A stretch of DNA of 64,000 bases from Streptomyces echinoruber (GTDB lineage: Bacteria > Actinomycetota > Actinomycetes > Streptomycetales > Streptomycetaceae): positions 62,001 through 126,000 of the forward strand of contig NZ_BMWH01000010.1 in assembly GCF_014651135.1 (NCBI RefSeq), written 5' to 3'. Position 1 is the first letter of the stretch; each line of letters opens with the position of its first letter. Position numbers and translations under genes: made by a program. Positions 36,958 to 46,258 of this stretch are shown here, piece by piece. Below the pieces are notes generated by a model. The model was not told the DNA's origin, searched no databases, and was given only the letters and a program-made list of their open reading frames with translations.

Positions 36958-37444
36958 AGGTCATGCTCCCGCCCCCGCGGCGGGACCCGAGACGTACGAC
37001 GATCCCTGGTACGACGCGCTCGCCTCCGGCTGGGGCGAGCCGGCAGGCCCGGACGCGGCCGTCGAGGTGCCGGCCGCGCGTCGGGTGCAGCGGCCCGGTC
37101 CGGACGGCGGCGCGGCCGGGGTGTACCTCGCGGTGCAGCGCAGCGCGGCCTTCCAGGAGGTGCGCAGCCGCTACCGGCGTTTCGTGGTGCCGATGGTCGC
37201 CGTCTTCCTCGGGTGGTATACGGCGTACGTGGTGGCCGCGACCGCCGCGCCCGGGTTCATGGCGCGACCGGTGGCGGGCGCGATGAACGTGGCGCTGCTC
37301 GCGGGGCTCGGGCAGTTCCTCAGCACCTTCCTGTTCACCTGGGCCTATGCGCGGCACGCGCGGCTGCGCAGGGACCGGGCCGCACTCGAACTGCGCTGGG
37401 ACACCCAGGAGCGGGCGCGCGGACTGCGGGGCGGTGCGTCGTGA
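36890..37444 (+). CDS. DUF485 membrane protein, partner of the SSS symporter
   Basis: Protein of 184 residues from ATG 36890. Residues 1-90 are hydrophilic. The DUF485 part (F-Q-E-V-R-S-R-Y-R-R-F-V-V-P-M-V-A-V-F-L-G-W-Y) contains two membrane segments. Such proteins are encoded beside acetate/solute symporters (YjcH-ActP arrangement). The stop codon overlaps the symporter start (GTGA). No good Shine-Dalgarno is in place for this start; the strong site upstream serves a different frame. Confidence 0.85.
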   Translation: MQSPNARPSGAGDGPQSPAENHEGHAPAPAAGPETYDDPWYDALASGWGEPAGPDAAVEVPAARRVQRPGPDGGAAGVYLAVQRSAAFQEVRSRYRRFVVPMVAVFLGWYTAYVVAATAAPGFMARPVAGAMNVALLAGLGQFLSTFLFTWAYARHARLRRDRAALELRWDTQERARGLRGGAS

Positions 37445-39033
37445 CCGGCGGGCACCAGACGCTGGCGCTGCTGCTGTTCAGCGGGTTCGTCGCGGTCACG
37501 CTGGCGATCACGACGTGGGCGAGCCGCAGACGGCACGGTTCCGCCGAGGAGTTCTACGCGGGCGGCCGGCTGTTCTCGCCCATGGAGAACGGTTTCGCCA
37601 TCGCGGGCGACTACGCCTCGGCCGCCTCCTTCCTGGGCGTACCGGGGCTGATCGTGCTGTTCGGCTACGACGGTGTGCTGTACGTGGTCGGCTTCCTGGT
37701 GGCATGGCTGGTGGTGCTGTTCCTCGTCGCGGAACTGGTGCGCAACTGCGGGCGGTTCACGCTGGCCGACGTCGTCGCGTCGCGGATGCGGGAGCGGCCG
37801 GTGCGGATCGCGGCGGGAGCCTCCTCGGTCACCGTGTCCGTCCTCTACCTGGTGGCGCAGATGGTCGGCGCGGGCAGCCTGGTCGCGCTGCTGATCGGCC
37901 GTACCAGCCAGGCGGCGCAGGTCTGGGCCGTCATCGGCGTCGGCGCGCTCATGGTGGTCTACGTGTCGCTGGGCGGGATGCGGGCCACCACGTGGATCCA
38001 GATCGTCAAGGCGGTCCTGCTGCTCGGCGGCACGGTCACGCTGACCGTGCTGGTCCTGCTCCGCTTCCACGGCGACCTCGACCGGCTGCTGCTCACCGCG
38101 GCCGCCCGCAGCGGCCACGGGCCCGCCTTCCTGGCGCCCGGGCTGAAGTACGGCGCCGACTGGACCGCGCGGCTGGACTTCATCAGCCTCGGTCTCGCGC
38201 TGGTCCTGGGCACCGGTGGGCTGCCGCACATCCTGTCCCGCTTCTACACCGTGCCCACCGCACGGGCGGCCCGCCGCAGCGCCGTGTGGTCCGTCGGACT
38301 CATCGGCGCCTACTATCTGATGGCGATTCTCCTCGGTTTCGGCGCGGCCGCGCTCGTCGGCCCGCAGACCGTGCGCGCCTCGAACGCCGCCGGGAACACG
38401 GCGGTCCCGCTGCTCGCCCTCGACCTGGGCGGCGGCCCGGACTCGACCGGCGGAACGGTTCTGTTCGCGGTGGTGGCCGCCGTCGCCTTCGCCACGATCC
38501 TCGCCGTCGTCGCCGGCATCACGCTCGCCTCCTCCGCGTCCGTCGCCCACGACCTGTACGCCTCGCTGCGGCGGCGCGGCGGCAGGCAGCGCAGCGAGGT
38601 GGCCGTGGCGCGCGTCGCCGCGGTCGGCATCGGAGTGCTGGCCATCGCGCTCGGCCTGCTCGCCCGCGGCATGAACGTGGCCTTCCTGGTCGGTCTCGCC
38701 TTCGCCGTCGCCGCGTCGGCGAACCTGCCCGTGCTGCTGTACTCGCTGTTCTGGCGCGGCTTCACCACTCGCGGCGCGGTGTGGGCGGTCTACGGCGGAC
38801 TGGTGCCGGCGCTGGTGCTGGTCGTGCTGTCCCCGGTGGTCTCCGGCAGCCCCGACTCCCTCTTCCCCGGCCTGGACTTCCAGTACTTCCCGCTGCAGAA
38901 CCCGGGCCTGGTCTCCGTCCCGCTCGGCTTCCTCGCCGGCTGGCTCGGCACCGTCACCTCCGCCGAACTCCCCGACGAGGCCCGGTACGCGGAGACGGAG
39001 GTGCGGTCGCTGACGGGGGCGGGCGCCGCGTGA
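37441..39033 (+). CDS. Sodium/solute symporter (ActP-like, SSS family)
   Basis: Protein of 530 residues with about 13 membrane segments. The SSS signature is visible in F-Y-A-G-G-R-L-F-S-P-M-E-N-G-F-A-I-A-G-D-Y and G-T-G-G-L-P-H-I-L-S-R-F-Y-T-V. With DUF485 it resembles the ActP/YjcH acetate permease. Monocarboxylate uptake driven by Na+ or H+ is likely. The convergent response regulator downstream may or may not control it. Confidence 0.9.
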   Translation: MTGGHQTLALLLFSGFVAVTLAITTWASRRRHGSAEEFYAGGRLFSPMENGFAIAGDYASAASFLGVPGLIVLFGYDGVLYVVGFLVAWLVVLFLVAELVRNCGRFTLADVVASRMRERPVRIAAGASSVTVSVLYLVAQMVGAGSLVALLIGRTSQAAQVWAVIGVGALMVVYVSLGGMRATTWIQIVKAVLLLGGTVTLTVLVLLRFHGDLDRLLLTAAARSGHGPAFLAPGLKYGADWTARLDFISLGLALVLGTGGLPHILSRFYTVPTARAARRSAVWSVGLIGAYYLMAILLGFGAAALVGPQTVRASNAAGNTAVPLLALDLGGGPDSTGGTVLFAVVAAVAFATILAVVAGITLASSASVAHDLYASLRRRGGRQRSEVAVARVAAVGIGVLAIALGLLARGMNVAFLVGLAFAVAASANLPVLLYSLFWRGFTTRGAVWAVYGGLVPALVLVVLSPVVSGSPDSLFPGLDFQYFPLQNPGLVSVPLGFLAGWLGTVTSAELPDEARYAETEVRSLTGAGAA

Positions 39034-39073
39034 GACGCGACCGCCGCGGCCCGGGCGGGGGCCGGCCGTACGG

Positions 39074-39766
39074 CTACGGCGCCACCCAGGCGTACCGGTG
39101 CTCCGGCCGGCCCGTGTCGCCGTACCTCAGAGACAGGCGCAGCCGGCCGGCCTGCTCCAGGCGGCGCAGGTAGCGCTGGGCGGTGGAGCGGCTCAGGCCC
39201 GTGCGGGCGGCCACCTCGTGGGCCGACAGCGGATGGCCCGCGCGGTACAGGACGGTGCAGATGAGGTCCGTGGTCGGCTCCGAGTGGCCGCCGGGCAGTC
39301 CGGGGGAGGAGGGCGCGGGCGCGGTGCGCAGCGCGCCGAAGATGCGGTCCACCTGCTCCTGCCCGGTCACTCCCCGCCCGCCGACCCGGTCGACGGTGCG
39401 GCGCAGCGCCGCGTAGGAGTCCAGGCGGGCGCGCAGCGCGGCGAACGTGAACGGCTTGACCAGGTAGTGCAGGGCGCCCAGGCGCATCGCCCGCTGCACC
39501 GTGACCACGTCGCCGGCCGCCGTGATCATGATGACGTCGGTGCCGTGGCCCTGCTCGCGCATGCGGTGGACGAGGTCGAGACCGGACTGGTCGGGCAGGT
39601 AGTGGTCGAGCAGCACCAGGTCGATCGTGCCGCGCTCCACCGCGGTCAGCGCCTGGGCGGCGCTGTGCGCACGCGCGGCCACCCGGAATCCGGGAACCTT
39701 TTCCACGTACTTGGCGTTGATCTCAGCGACACGGAAGTCGTCGTCGACCACCAGGACGTCAATCAT
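39074..39766 (-). CDS. CitB/DpiA-family response regulator (orphan)
   Basis: Protein of 230 residues from ATG 39766, with AAAGAGG upstream. The receiver has V-V-D-D-D (residues 6-10) and phosphoacceptor Asp54 (L-L-D-H-Y-L-P-D). A C-terminal helix-turn-helix reads L-S-A-H-E-V-A-A-R-T-G-L-S-R-S-T-A-Q-R-Y-L-R-R-L-E. It is a close paralogue of the regulator at 42844-43524, which has its own kinase; this one has none. It is divergent from the ABC importer operon 39929-42738, a likely target. Confidence 0.92.
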   Translation of the reverse strand: MIDVLVVDDDFRVAEINAKYVEKVPGFRVAARAHSAAQALTAVERGTIDLVLLDHYLPDQSGLDLVHRMREQGHGTDVIMITAAGDVVTVQRAMRLGALHYLVKPFTFAALRARLDSYAALRRTVDRVGGRGVTGQEQVDRIFGALRTAPAPSSPGLPGGHSEPTTDLICTVLYRAGHPLSAHEVAARTGLSRSTAQRYLRRLEQAGRLRLSLRYGDTGRPEHRYAWVAP

Positions 39767-39928
39767 CGGGCCTCTTTCCGTCAAGGCCTGACGGGCGTTT
39801 CGCCCGTGTTGCGGCTGGCGTTGTTGTAGCGCGAGCAAAATGAGCACAACAGCCTCTTGCGAGCAAAAGAACAGGATGCGCTCAGAAGACTGACGCCGTG
39901 GCCCGCACCGTACCTACGGTCCCGGGTC

Positions 39929-40744
39929 ATGAGCGCAGACACCAGCCCCGCCATCGAACTACGGGGCGCGAGCAAGACGTTCAGGACCCCTTCGGGGGGT
40001 CTGCACACGGCCGTACGGGACCTCGACCTCACCGTCGGACGCGGTGAGTTCGTCGCCGTCGTCGGCCCCACCGGCTGCGGCAAGTCGACCACGCTCACCC
40101 TGGTCAGCGGCCTGGAGGAGCCCACCGAGGGCGAGGTGCTGGTCGCCGGCGAGCCGGTGCGCGGCGTCGGCGGCAAGGTCGGCTTCGTCTTCCAGCAGGA
40201 CGCCACCTTCCCGTGGCGCACGGTGCTGTCCAACGTCATGGCCGGCCCCCGTTTCCGCGGCGTGCCCAAGGCGGAGGCCAGGCAGCGGGCCCGGGAATGG
40301 CTGGCCCGCGTCGGGCTCGCCGCGTTCGAGGACCGCTATCCGCACCAGCTCTCCGGCGGTCAGCGCAAGCGCGTCGCACTCGCCGCCACCTTCGTCAACG
40401 ACCCCGAGATCCTGCTCATGGACGAGCCGTTCTCGGCGCTCGACGTGCAGACCAGGGCGCTGATGTCGGATCAGCTGCTGGAGCTGTGGGAGGGCAGCGG
40501 CACCTCCGTCGTCTTCGTCACCCATGACCTGGAGGAGGCCATCGCGCTGGCCGACAAGGTCGTCGTGATGACCGCCGGACCCGCCACCGTCAAGCACGTC
40601 TTCGCCATCGACCTGCCGCGGCCCCGCAAGGTCGAGGAGGTGCGCCTGGAGACGCACTTCGTGGAGATCTACCGCGAGATCTGGGAGTCCCTCGGCGAAG
40701 AGGTCCGCATCACTCGCGAAAGGGGCGCCGCGCATGTCGCCTGA
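39929..40744 (+). CDS. ABC importer ATPase, nitrate/sulfonate/taurine type
   Basis: Protein of 271 residues. ATG 39929 has no clear Shine-Dalgarno. Walker A G-P-T-G-C-G-K-S-T, Q-loop F-Q-Q-D-A-T-F-P-W, signature L-S-G-G-Q-R-K-R and Walker B L-L-M-D-E-P-F-S-A-L-D are complete. The subfamily (SsuB/TauB/NrtD-like) energises uptake of small sulfonates, nitrate, pyrimidine precursors and similar compounds. The permease gene overlaps by 11 bases. Confidence 0.93.
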   Translation: MSADTSPAIELRGASKTFRTPSGGLHTAVRDLDLTVGRGEFVAVVGPTGCGKSTTLTLVSGLEEPTEGEVLVAGEPVRGVGGKVGFVFQQDATFPWRTVLSNVMAGPRFRGVPKAEARQRAREWLARVGLAAFEDRYPHQLSGGQRKRVALAATFVNDPEILLMDEPFSALDVQTRALMSDQLLELWEGSGTSVVFVTHDLEEAIALADKVVVMTAGPATVKHVFAIDLPRPRKVEEVRLETHFVEIYREIWESLGEEVRITRERGAAHVA

Positions 40745-41597
40745 CGTGCTGAGCACACCCGTCGTCGACACGGTCAAGTCCCCGGACCGCGCCCGGACCC
40801 GGGCGCGTGCCGCCCGCAGGCGCCGGGTGGTGGTGAGCGCCGTGCGCGTGCTGCTCCTGGTCGGCGTGCTCGGCCTGTGGGAGGTCCTGTCCCGGGCCGA
40901 GGTCATCGACCCGTTCAACTTCTCGATGCCGTCGAAGATCTGGGACCAGATCCGGACCTGGGTGACCCACGGCACCGCCCTCGGCTCCCTGGGCGAGCAG
41001 ATCTGGTACACGCTCCACGAGGCGCTGCTCGGCTGGGTCCTCGGCGTGGTCGCCGGTGTGGTCCTCGGCATCGCGCTCGGGCGCGTCGCGTTCCTCGCCG
41101 ACATCCTCGGCCCCTACATCAAGGTCCTCAACTCCATTCCGAGGATCGTGCTCGCCCCGATCTTCGTCATCTGGTTCGGGCTCGGGCCGGCCTCCAAGGT
41201 GGCCTCCGCCGTCGTCCTGGTGTTCTTCCCGGTGTTCTTCAACGCCTTCCAGGGCGCCCGCGAGGTCGACCGGAACCTCGTCGCCAACGCCCGCATCCTC
41301 GGCGCGAGCGACCGCAGGGTGACGCTGCAGGTGGTCATCCCGTCCGCGACCTCGTGGATCTTCACCAGTCTGCACGTCAGCTTCGGTTTCGCCCTCATCG
41401 GCGCCATCGTCGGCGAGTACATCGGCGCCACTCGGGGCATCGGCCTGCTCGTCGCGCAGTCCCAGGGCACCTTCAACGCGGCCGGCGTGTACGCCGCGAT
41501 GGTCATCCTCGCCGTCGTCGCCCTCCTCGCCGAAGGTCTCCTCACCTTCGCCGAGCGCCGCATCTTCCGCTGGAAGCCGGCCCGTTCCGACGGCTGA
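40734..41597 (+). CDS. ABC importer permease, SsuC/TauC type
   Basis: Protein of 287 residues with a basic N-terminus and about six membrane segments. The ATPase-coupling loop is present: E-V-D-R-N-L-V-A-N-A-R-I-L-G-A-S. It forms the channel with the ATPase encoded upstream and the lipoprotein encoded downstream. Overlap with the ATPase gene and a 76-base gap to the lipoprotein gene indicate one operon. Confidence 0.92.
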   Translation: MSPDVLSTPVVDTVKSPDRARTRARAARRRRVVVSAVRVLLLVGVLGLWEVLSRAEVIDPFNFSMPSKIWDQIRTWVTHGTALGSLGEQIWYTLHEALLGWVLGVVAGVVLGIALGRVAFLADILGPYIKVLNSIPRIVLAPIFVIWFGLGPASKVASAVVLVFFPVFFNAFQGAREVDRNLVANARILGASDRRVTLQVVIPSATSWIFTSLHVSFGFALIGAIVGEYIGATRGIGLLVAQSQGTFNAAGVYAAMVILAVVALLAEGLLTFAERRIFRWKPARSDG

Positions 41598-41673
41598 GCC
41601 GCCGGTCCCCCTGCCGCCACCCCCCCCGCTGCCCCGTTCCCGCACCGCCCTCTCACAAGGACGTGAACCCGCC

Positions 41674-42738
41674 ATGCGCACCACCGCCAGAATCGCCGCA
41701 CTGACCGCCGCCGGCCTGCTCGCCCTCACCTCGCTCACCGCCTGCGCCAACGACGCGGCGAGCACCACCGCCGACACCGGCGGCGGTGCCGGGGGCAAGG
41801 GCTCCGGCGAGCACGTCAAGATCATGGTCGGTGGCCTGGACAAGGTCATCTACCTGCCCGCGATGCTCACCCAGCGCCTCGGCTACTTCAAGGCCGAGGG
41901 CCTCGACGTGGAGCTGCTGAGCGAACCCGCCGGTGTCCAGGCCGAGACCGCGCTCGTCTCCGGCCAGGTCCAAGGGGCCGTCGGCTTCTACGACCACACC
42001 CTCGACCTGCAGGTCAAGGGCAAGTCCGTGGAGTCCGTGGTGCAGTTCTCGCAGGCGCCCGGCGAGGTCGAGATCGTCTCCACCAAGGCCGCGGGCGGCA
42101 TCAGGTCGCCGAAGGACTTCAAGGGCAGGAAACTCGGCGTCACCGGCCTCGGCTCCTCCACCGACTTCCTCACCAAGTACCTGGCGATCAAGAACGGCGT
42201 GCAGGTCAGCGAGTTCACGCCGGTCGCCGTCGGCGCGGGCCCCACCTTCATCTCCGCGCTCCAGAAAGGCGCCATCGACGGCGGTATGACGACCGACCCG
42301 ACCGTCGCGACGATCCTCGACAAGAAGGCCGGCCGGATCCTTCTGGACATGCGCACCCCGGAGGGCTCGCGGAAGGCGCTCGGCGGCCCGTACCCGTCGT
42401 CGAGCCTGTACATGCAGACGGACTGGGTCAACAGCCACAAGGACACCGTCCAGAAGCTGGCCAACGCGTTCGTCAGGACGCTCCAGTGGATGTCCACCCA
42501 CAGCGCGTCCGAGATCGCCGGCAAGATGCCCGCCGACTACTCCCAGGGCAACAAGGCGCTCTACACGGAGGCGATCAAGAGCACGCTGCCGATGTTCACC
42601 AAGGACGGTGTGATGCCCGACGGCGGTCCGCAGACCGTCGAGAAGGTCCTCAAGGCGTTCAACCCCAGCATCAAGAACGCCCGGGTGGACCTGGACAGGA
42701 CCTACACCACCGAGTTCGTCGAGAAGGCCACGGGCTGA
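41674..42738 (+). CDS. ABC importer substrate-binding lipoprotein, NMT1/SsuA type
   Basis: Protein of 354 residues. The signal peptide ends in a lipobox L-T-A-C with Cys24 as lipidated residue. The binding fold starts V-I-Y-L-P-A-M-L-T-Q-R-L-G-Y-F-K-A-E-G-L-D-V-E-L, typical of nitrate/sulfonate/thiamine-precursor binding proteins (NMT1-like). The ligand cannot be read. A CitB-type regulator on each side suggests a carboxylate or a related anion. Confidence 0.92.
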   Translation: MRTTARIAALTAAGLLALTSLTACANDAASTTADTGGGAGGKGSGEHVKIMVGGLDKVIYLPAMLTQRLGYFKAEGLDVELLSEPAGVQAETALVSGQVQGAVGFYDHTLDLQVKGKSVESVVQFSQAPGEVEIVSTKAAGGIRSPKDFKGRKLGVTGLGSSTDFLTKYLAIKNGVQVSEFTPVAVGAGPTFISALQKGAIDGGMTTDPTVATILDKKAGRILLDMRTPEGSRKALGGPYPSSSLYMQTDWVNSHKDTVQKLANAFVRTLQWMSTHSASEIAGKMPADYSQGNKALYTEAIKSTLPMFTKDGVMPDGGPQTVEKVLKAFNPSIKNARVDLDRTYTTEFVEKATG

Positions 42739-42772
42739 GCCGGTGACCGCAGGGGCCCGGCGCCCGCCCCTC

Positions 42773-42844
42773 CGCGGGCCGTGCCCGCCCGCCTCTCCTC
42801 CCGCGGGCCGTGCCCGCCCGCTTCTCCCTCCCCGCGTGCCGTGC
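42773..42844. repeat. 29-bp tandem repeat between convergent genes
   Basis: CGCGGGCCGTGCCCGCCCGC plus a CTTCTCC-type tail starts at 42773 and again at 42802. A shortened third copy is at 42833. It fills most of the gap between the importer operon and the response regulator. Confidence 0.75.
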
Positions 42845-43524
42845 TAGACGCGGGCCGCCCACACGTAACGGTGTTCCGGGCGGCCCGTGTCGCCGTATCT
42901 CAGGGTCAGCCGCGCCCAGCCGGTGCGCTCCAGCAGCTTCAGGTAGCGCTGCGCGGTCTGCCGGCTCACGCCCGTCCGGTCGGCGATCTCCTGCGCCGAC
43001 AGCGGCCCCTCGGCGTTCACCAGGGTGCGGCGCACCAGTTCCGCCGTGGCGGGGGAGTGCCCCTTGGGCAGGCCGGGCTCCGAGGACGCGGACAGCGCGC
43101 CGAAGATCCGGTCCACTTCCGCCTGCCCGGCCTCCCCGCCGCCGTCCAGGGTGCGGCGCAGCCCCGCGTACGCCTCCAGCTTGGTGCGCAGCCCGGCGAA
43201 GGTGAACGGCTTGACCAGGTACTGCAGCGCCCCGTGCCGCATCGCCGCCTGCACGGTGGAGACGTCCCGCGCCGCCGTCACCATGATCACATCGGTCTGC
43301 CGGCTCCGGCTGCGCATCTCCCGCACCACCGCCAGGCCCGTGCCGTCGGGCAGGTAGTGGTCCATGAGGACCAAATCCACCTGCGGCAGCGTCTCCAGCA
43401 GTCGCAGTGCCTCGTCGGCGCTGTGGGCCCGGCCCGCGACCCGGAAGCCGGGCACCTTTTCGACGTAGGCGGCGTTGACCCGCGCGACGCGCGCGTCGTC
43501 GTCCACCACCAGGACCTCGATCAC
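42844..43524 (-). CDS. CitB/DpiA-family response regulator
   Basis: Protein of 226 residues. GTG 43524 is preceded by GAGGAGG and overlaps the kinase stop codon (GTGA). The receiver domain has V-V-D-D-D and phosphoacceptor Asp55 (L-M-D-H-Y-L-P-D). The helix-turn-helix is L-S-A-Q-E-I-A-D-R-T-G-V-S-R-Q-T-A-Q-R-Y-L-K-L-L-E. It is paired with the kinase upstream. It is very similar to the orphan regulator on the other side of the importer operon. Confidence 0.94.
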   Translation of the reverse strand: MIEVLVVDDDARVARVNAAYVEKVPGFRVAGRAHSADEALRLLETLPQVDLVLMDHYLPDGTGLAVVREMRSRSRQTDVIMVTAARDVSTVQAAMRHGALQYLVKPFTFAGLRTKLEAYAGLRRTLDGGGEAGQAEVDRIFGALSASSEPGLPKGHSPATAELVRRTLVNAEGPLSAQEIADRTGVSRQTAQRYLKLLERTGWARLTLRYGDTGRPEHRYVWAARV

Positions 43525-45197
43525 CCTGCCTCCTCCTCGGCGGCGGTCTCCGCGCGGGCGGCCAGGGCCGGCGCCGGCTCCGGCTCGGTCAGCGCCTCCG
43601 GCAGCACGACCGTGAACTCCGCGCCCCCGCCGTCGGCCTGACCGACCGTCACACCGCCACCCTGCCGCTCGGCGAGCCGGCGCACCAGGGACAGGCCGAT
43701 GCCGCGCTTGCGGTGGGCCGGCGGTTCCTTGGTCGACCATCCCTCCGTGAAGATCAACTCCCGTTGCTCCGGCGGGATTCCGGGCCCGGTGTCGCGCACC
43801 GTCAGCACGGCCGTACGGCCCTCGGCGCGCAACTCGACCTCCACGCGCGCGTGCGGCGTGCCCGCGACCGCGTCGAGCGCATTGTCCACCAGATTGCCGA
43901 CGACGGTGACCAGACCCTGCGGATCGACCAGCCGGTCCGGCAGCCGCGTCGCGTCGGACACCCACAGCGCCACCCCGCGCTCGGCCGCCACTGTCGCCTT
44001 GCCCACCAGCAGCGCCGCCAGCAGCGGGTCCCGTACCTTCTCGGCGACCTGTTCGGAGGTGGCCCGGTGGTCGCCGACGACCTCGCCGACGAACTCCACG
44101 GCGTCCTCGTACATCTCCAGCTCCAGCAGCCCGAGCAGCGTGTGCATGCGGTTGGCGTGCTCGTGGTCCTGGGCGCGCAGCGCGTCGATCAGGCCGCGTG
44201 TGGAGTCCAGTTCACGCCCGAGCCGCTCCAACTCGGTGCGGTCGCGCAGGGTGGCGACGGCACCGCCGTCGTCGGTGGGCATGCGGTTGGCGACCAGGAC
44301 GCGGTGGCCGCGCACGGTCAGCAGGTCGGCCCCGGTGACCCGGCCGGCCAGCACGTCGGCGGTGCGGCCCGCGCCGAGCGCCTCGTCCGGCGACCGCCCG
44401 ACGGCCTCCTCACCGATGCCCAGCAGGCGCTGCGCCTCGTCGTTGAGCAGCCGGATGCGCCCGTCGCGGTCCAGGGCGACGACCCCCTCCCGGATGCCGT
44501 GCAGCATCGCCTCCCGCTCCGCGAGCAGGGCGGCGATGTCGGAGAAGGCCAGGTCGCGGGTCTGCCGCTGCACCCGGCGGGAGACCAGCCAGGCCGCCAG
44601 CGCACCGACGGCCAGCGCGCCGCCGGCGTAGGCGAGCAGCCCCGGTATGGCGCTGACGAGACGGGCCCGCACGCTGTCGTAGGGGATGCCGACCGAGACC
44701 GCGCCGACGATGGCGCCGTGGCTGTCGCGCAGCGGCACCTTGCCGCGGGCGGTGCGGCCCAGGGTGCCCTCGTCGATCTGCATGATCTCCCGGCCGGCCA
44801 GGGCCTGGGTCGGGTCGGTCGAGACGTGCCGCCCGACCTGCCGGGGGTCCGTGTGCGACCAGCGCACGCCCCGCCAGTCCAGCACGACGACGTACTCGGC
44901 CCCGGTCGCCCTGCGGATCCGCTCCGCGGTGCGCTGCACCGGACCGTCCACGGTCGGCGGCGTCGTCAGCATCTCGTGCGCCAGCCCCGGCTGCTGGGCG
45001 GTGGTCTCGGCGATGGCGAGCGCGCGGCGCATCGCCTGGTCGTCCAACTGGTGGCTCAGCGGCGCCAGGAACAGTCCGGTGGCGAGCACCGCGACTCCCG
45101 CGGCGATCGCCAACTGCATCAGCAGCACCTGCGAGAACACGCGCCGCGGCAGCCCGAGGCGCCGGCGGCGAGCGGGGGGAGTGGGGCTCATGGCCAT
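43521..45197 (-). CDS. CitA/DcuS-type sensor histidine kinase
   Basis: Protein of about 558 residues. The start may be ATG 45197 or ATG 45191; no Shine-Dalgarno is clear. Two membrane segments bracket an extracytoplasmic PAS-like (PDC) sensor domain (residues 50-185). A cytoplasmic PAS domain follows, then the DcuS-type H box (R-A-Q-D-H-E-H-A-N-R-M-H-T-L-L-G-L) and HATPase (N-L-V-D-N-A-L-D-A-V, D-T-G-P-G-I-P, K-R-G-I-G-L-S-L-V). This family senses di- and tricarboxylates directly. The natural target is the importer next door. Confidence 0.92.
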   Translation of the reverse strand: MAMSPTPPARRRRLGLPRRVFSQVLLMQLAIAAGVAVLATGLFLAPLSHQLDDQAMRRALAIAETTAQQPGLAHEMLTTPPTVDGPVQRTAERIRRATGAEYVVVLDWRGVRWSHTDPRQVGRHVSTDPTQALAGREIMQIDEGTLGRTARGKVPLRDSHGAIVGAVSVGIPYDSVRARLVSAIPGLLAYAGGALAVGALAAWLVSRRVQRQTRDLAFSDIAALLAEREAMLHGIREGVVALDRDGRIRLLNDEAQRLLGIGEEAVGRSPDEALGAGRTADVLAGRVTGADLLTVRGHRVLVANRMPTDDGGAVATLRDRTELERLGRELDSTRGLIDALRAQDHEHANRMHTLLGLLELEMYEDAVEFVGEVVGDHRATSEQVAEKVRDPLLAALLVGKATVAAERGVALWVSDATRLPDRLVDPQGLVTVVGNLVDNALDAVAGTPHARVEVELRAEGRTAVLTVRDTGPGIPPEQRELIFTEGWSTKEPPAHRKRGIGLSLVRRLAERQGGGVTVGQADGGGAEFTVVLPEALTEPEPAPALAARAETAAEEEAG

Positions 45198-45271
45198 GAA
45201 CGGTACGCGGGCGGGCCGCCCCGCCCCAGGGGTACGGCGAGGCCCGGCGGCCGGACCCCGGCGGGGTGCCC

Positions 45272-46258
45272 CTAGGCCAGGGCTCCCTGTACGGCCGGTT
45301 CGCGCACCGCGACGACGTCCATGCGCGCCGGTGTTCCCAGCACGGACGCCCCGCAGCTCTCCCTGCGGGGCGGCCGGGCCGCGCCCTGGGCCACCTCCAC
45401 CTGCCAGTGGCGTCCGTCGGCGTGGGCGACGGTCACCTCCCAGCGCGGGGCGGCACCGTCGGTCCGCGCGTCCTGTGGGTCCCGTGCGTCCCGTACGACC
45501 TCTACGACCCGTACGACGCGGAGGGCGTCCGCGCGGTCCTCGCCCGTCGCCGCACGCACGGCCAGTTCGGCCGCCTGCCCGGGCAGCTCCCAGGCCGACC
45601 TGCCCCGGCAGTCCCGGAGGCTGATCCGCCCCTCGCGCACCCGGTGCAGGATCTCGCCGGCGGTGTGCGCCCGGACCCTGCCGTAGGCGTACCCGTACGG
45701 CAGGACGAGCAGGGTGGGCGCGAACCGGTGGCCCCCCAGATGGGTGACCTCCCACACGCCCTCCGCGCCGGACGCGGCGAGCTCGGCCGCGAGGGGCCGG
45801 CCGAGCAGGGCGCAGCAGCGGTCCCGCTTGCCGTTGGTGCAGACGAGGGCGAGCGGGTGACCGGTGTGCGGGACGCCGCCCAGCACGGCGTCGAAGGAAC
45901 GGTGATCGCCGCGGCCCAGCGCGGCGAGGTCCAGCGCCAACAGGAGCGCGGAGTCGTCGGTGACGGCGGCGCGCACCCACGTCCTTCCCGGCACGGTGTG
46001 CGCCGCGTACACCCGGCGCGTCTGCGGAGTGCCGCAGTCGGCGTGCCGGCCGGGCCGGCGGATGAGCGCCACACGGACCCCGGTGCCCTTGGCGGCCCGC
46101 TCCAGGGCACGCCCGACGGCGGGGTCCAGATGGCTGGAAAGGAGCGCGTTGGCACCCCAGGGGCCGGGCTGTTCCAGCAGCAGCCACGTCGTTGCCATGG
46201 CCGCGGTCCCCGCGACGGGCTCGTCGAGCTCCAGGGAGACGGTCGCGCACGTACTCAC
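45272..46258 (-). CDS. Sucrase/ferredoxin-like protein, iron-regulated
   Basis: Protein of 328 residues. The C-terminal thioredoxin-like ferredoxin fold shows C-T-N-G-K-R-D-R-C-C-A-L-L-G and H-L-G-G-H-R-F-A-P-T-L-L-V-L-P, the cysteine/histidine pattern of the Suc_Fer-like family. Further cysteines at C-A-T and D-C-G-T could bind an Fe-S cluster. The start is GTG 46258, and an iron box lies directly before it with TAGGCT as -10, so the mRNA is probably leaderless and DmdR/DtxR-controlled. A role in siderophore-iron reduction is a plausible inference. Confidence 0.85.
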   Translation of the reverse strand: MSTCATVSLELDEPVAGTAAMATTWLLLEQPGPWGANALLSSHLDPAVGRALERAAKGTGVRVALIRRPGRHADCGTPQTRRVYAAHTVPGRTWVRAAVTDDSALLLALDLAALGRGDHRSFDAVLGGVPHTGHPLALVCTNGKRDRCCALLGRPLAAELAASGAEGVWEVTHLGGHRFAPTLLVLPYGYAYGRVRAHTAGEILHRVREGRISLRDCRGRSAWELPGQAAELAVRAATGEDRADALRVVRVVEVVRDARDPQDARTDGAAPRWEVTVAHADGRHWQVEVAQGAARPPRRESCGASVLGTPARMDVVAVREPAVQGALA

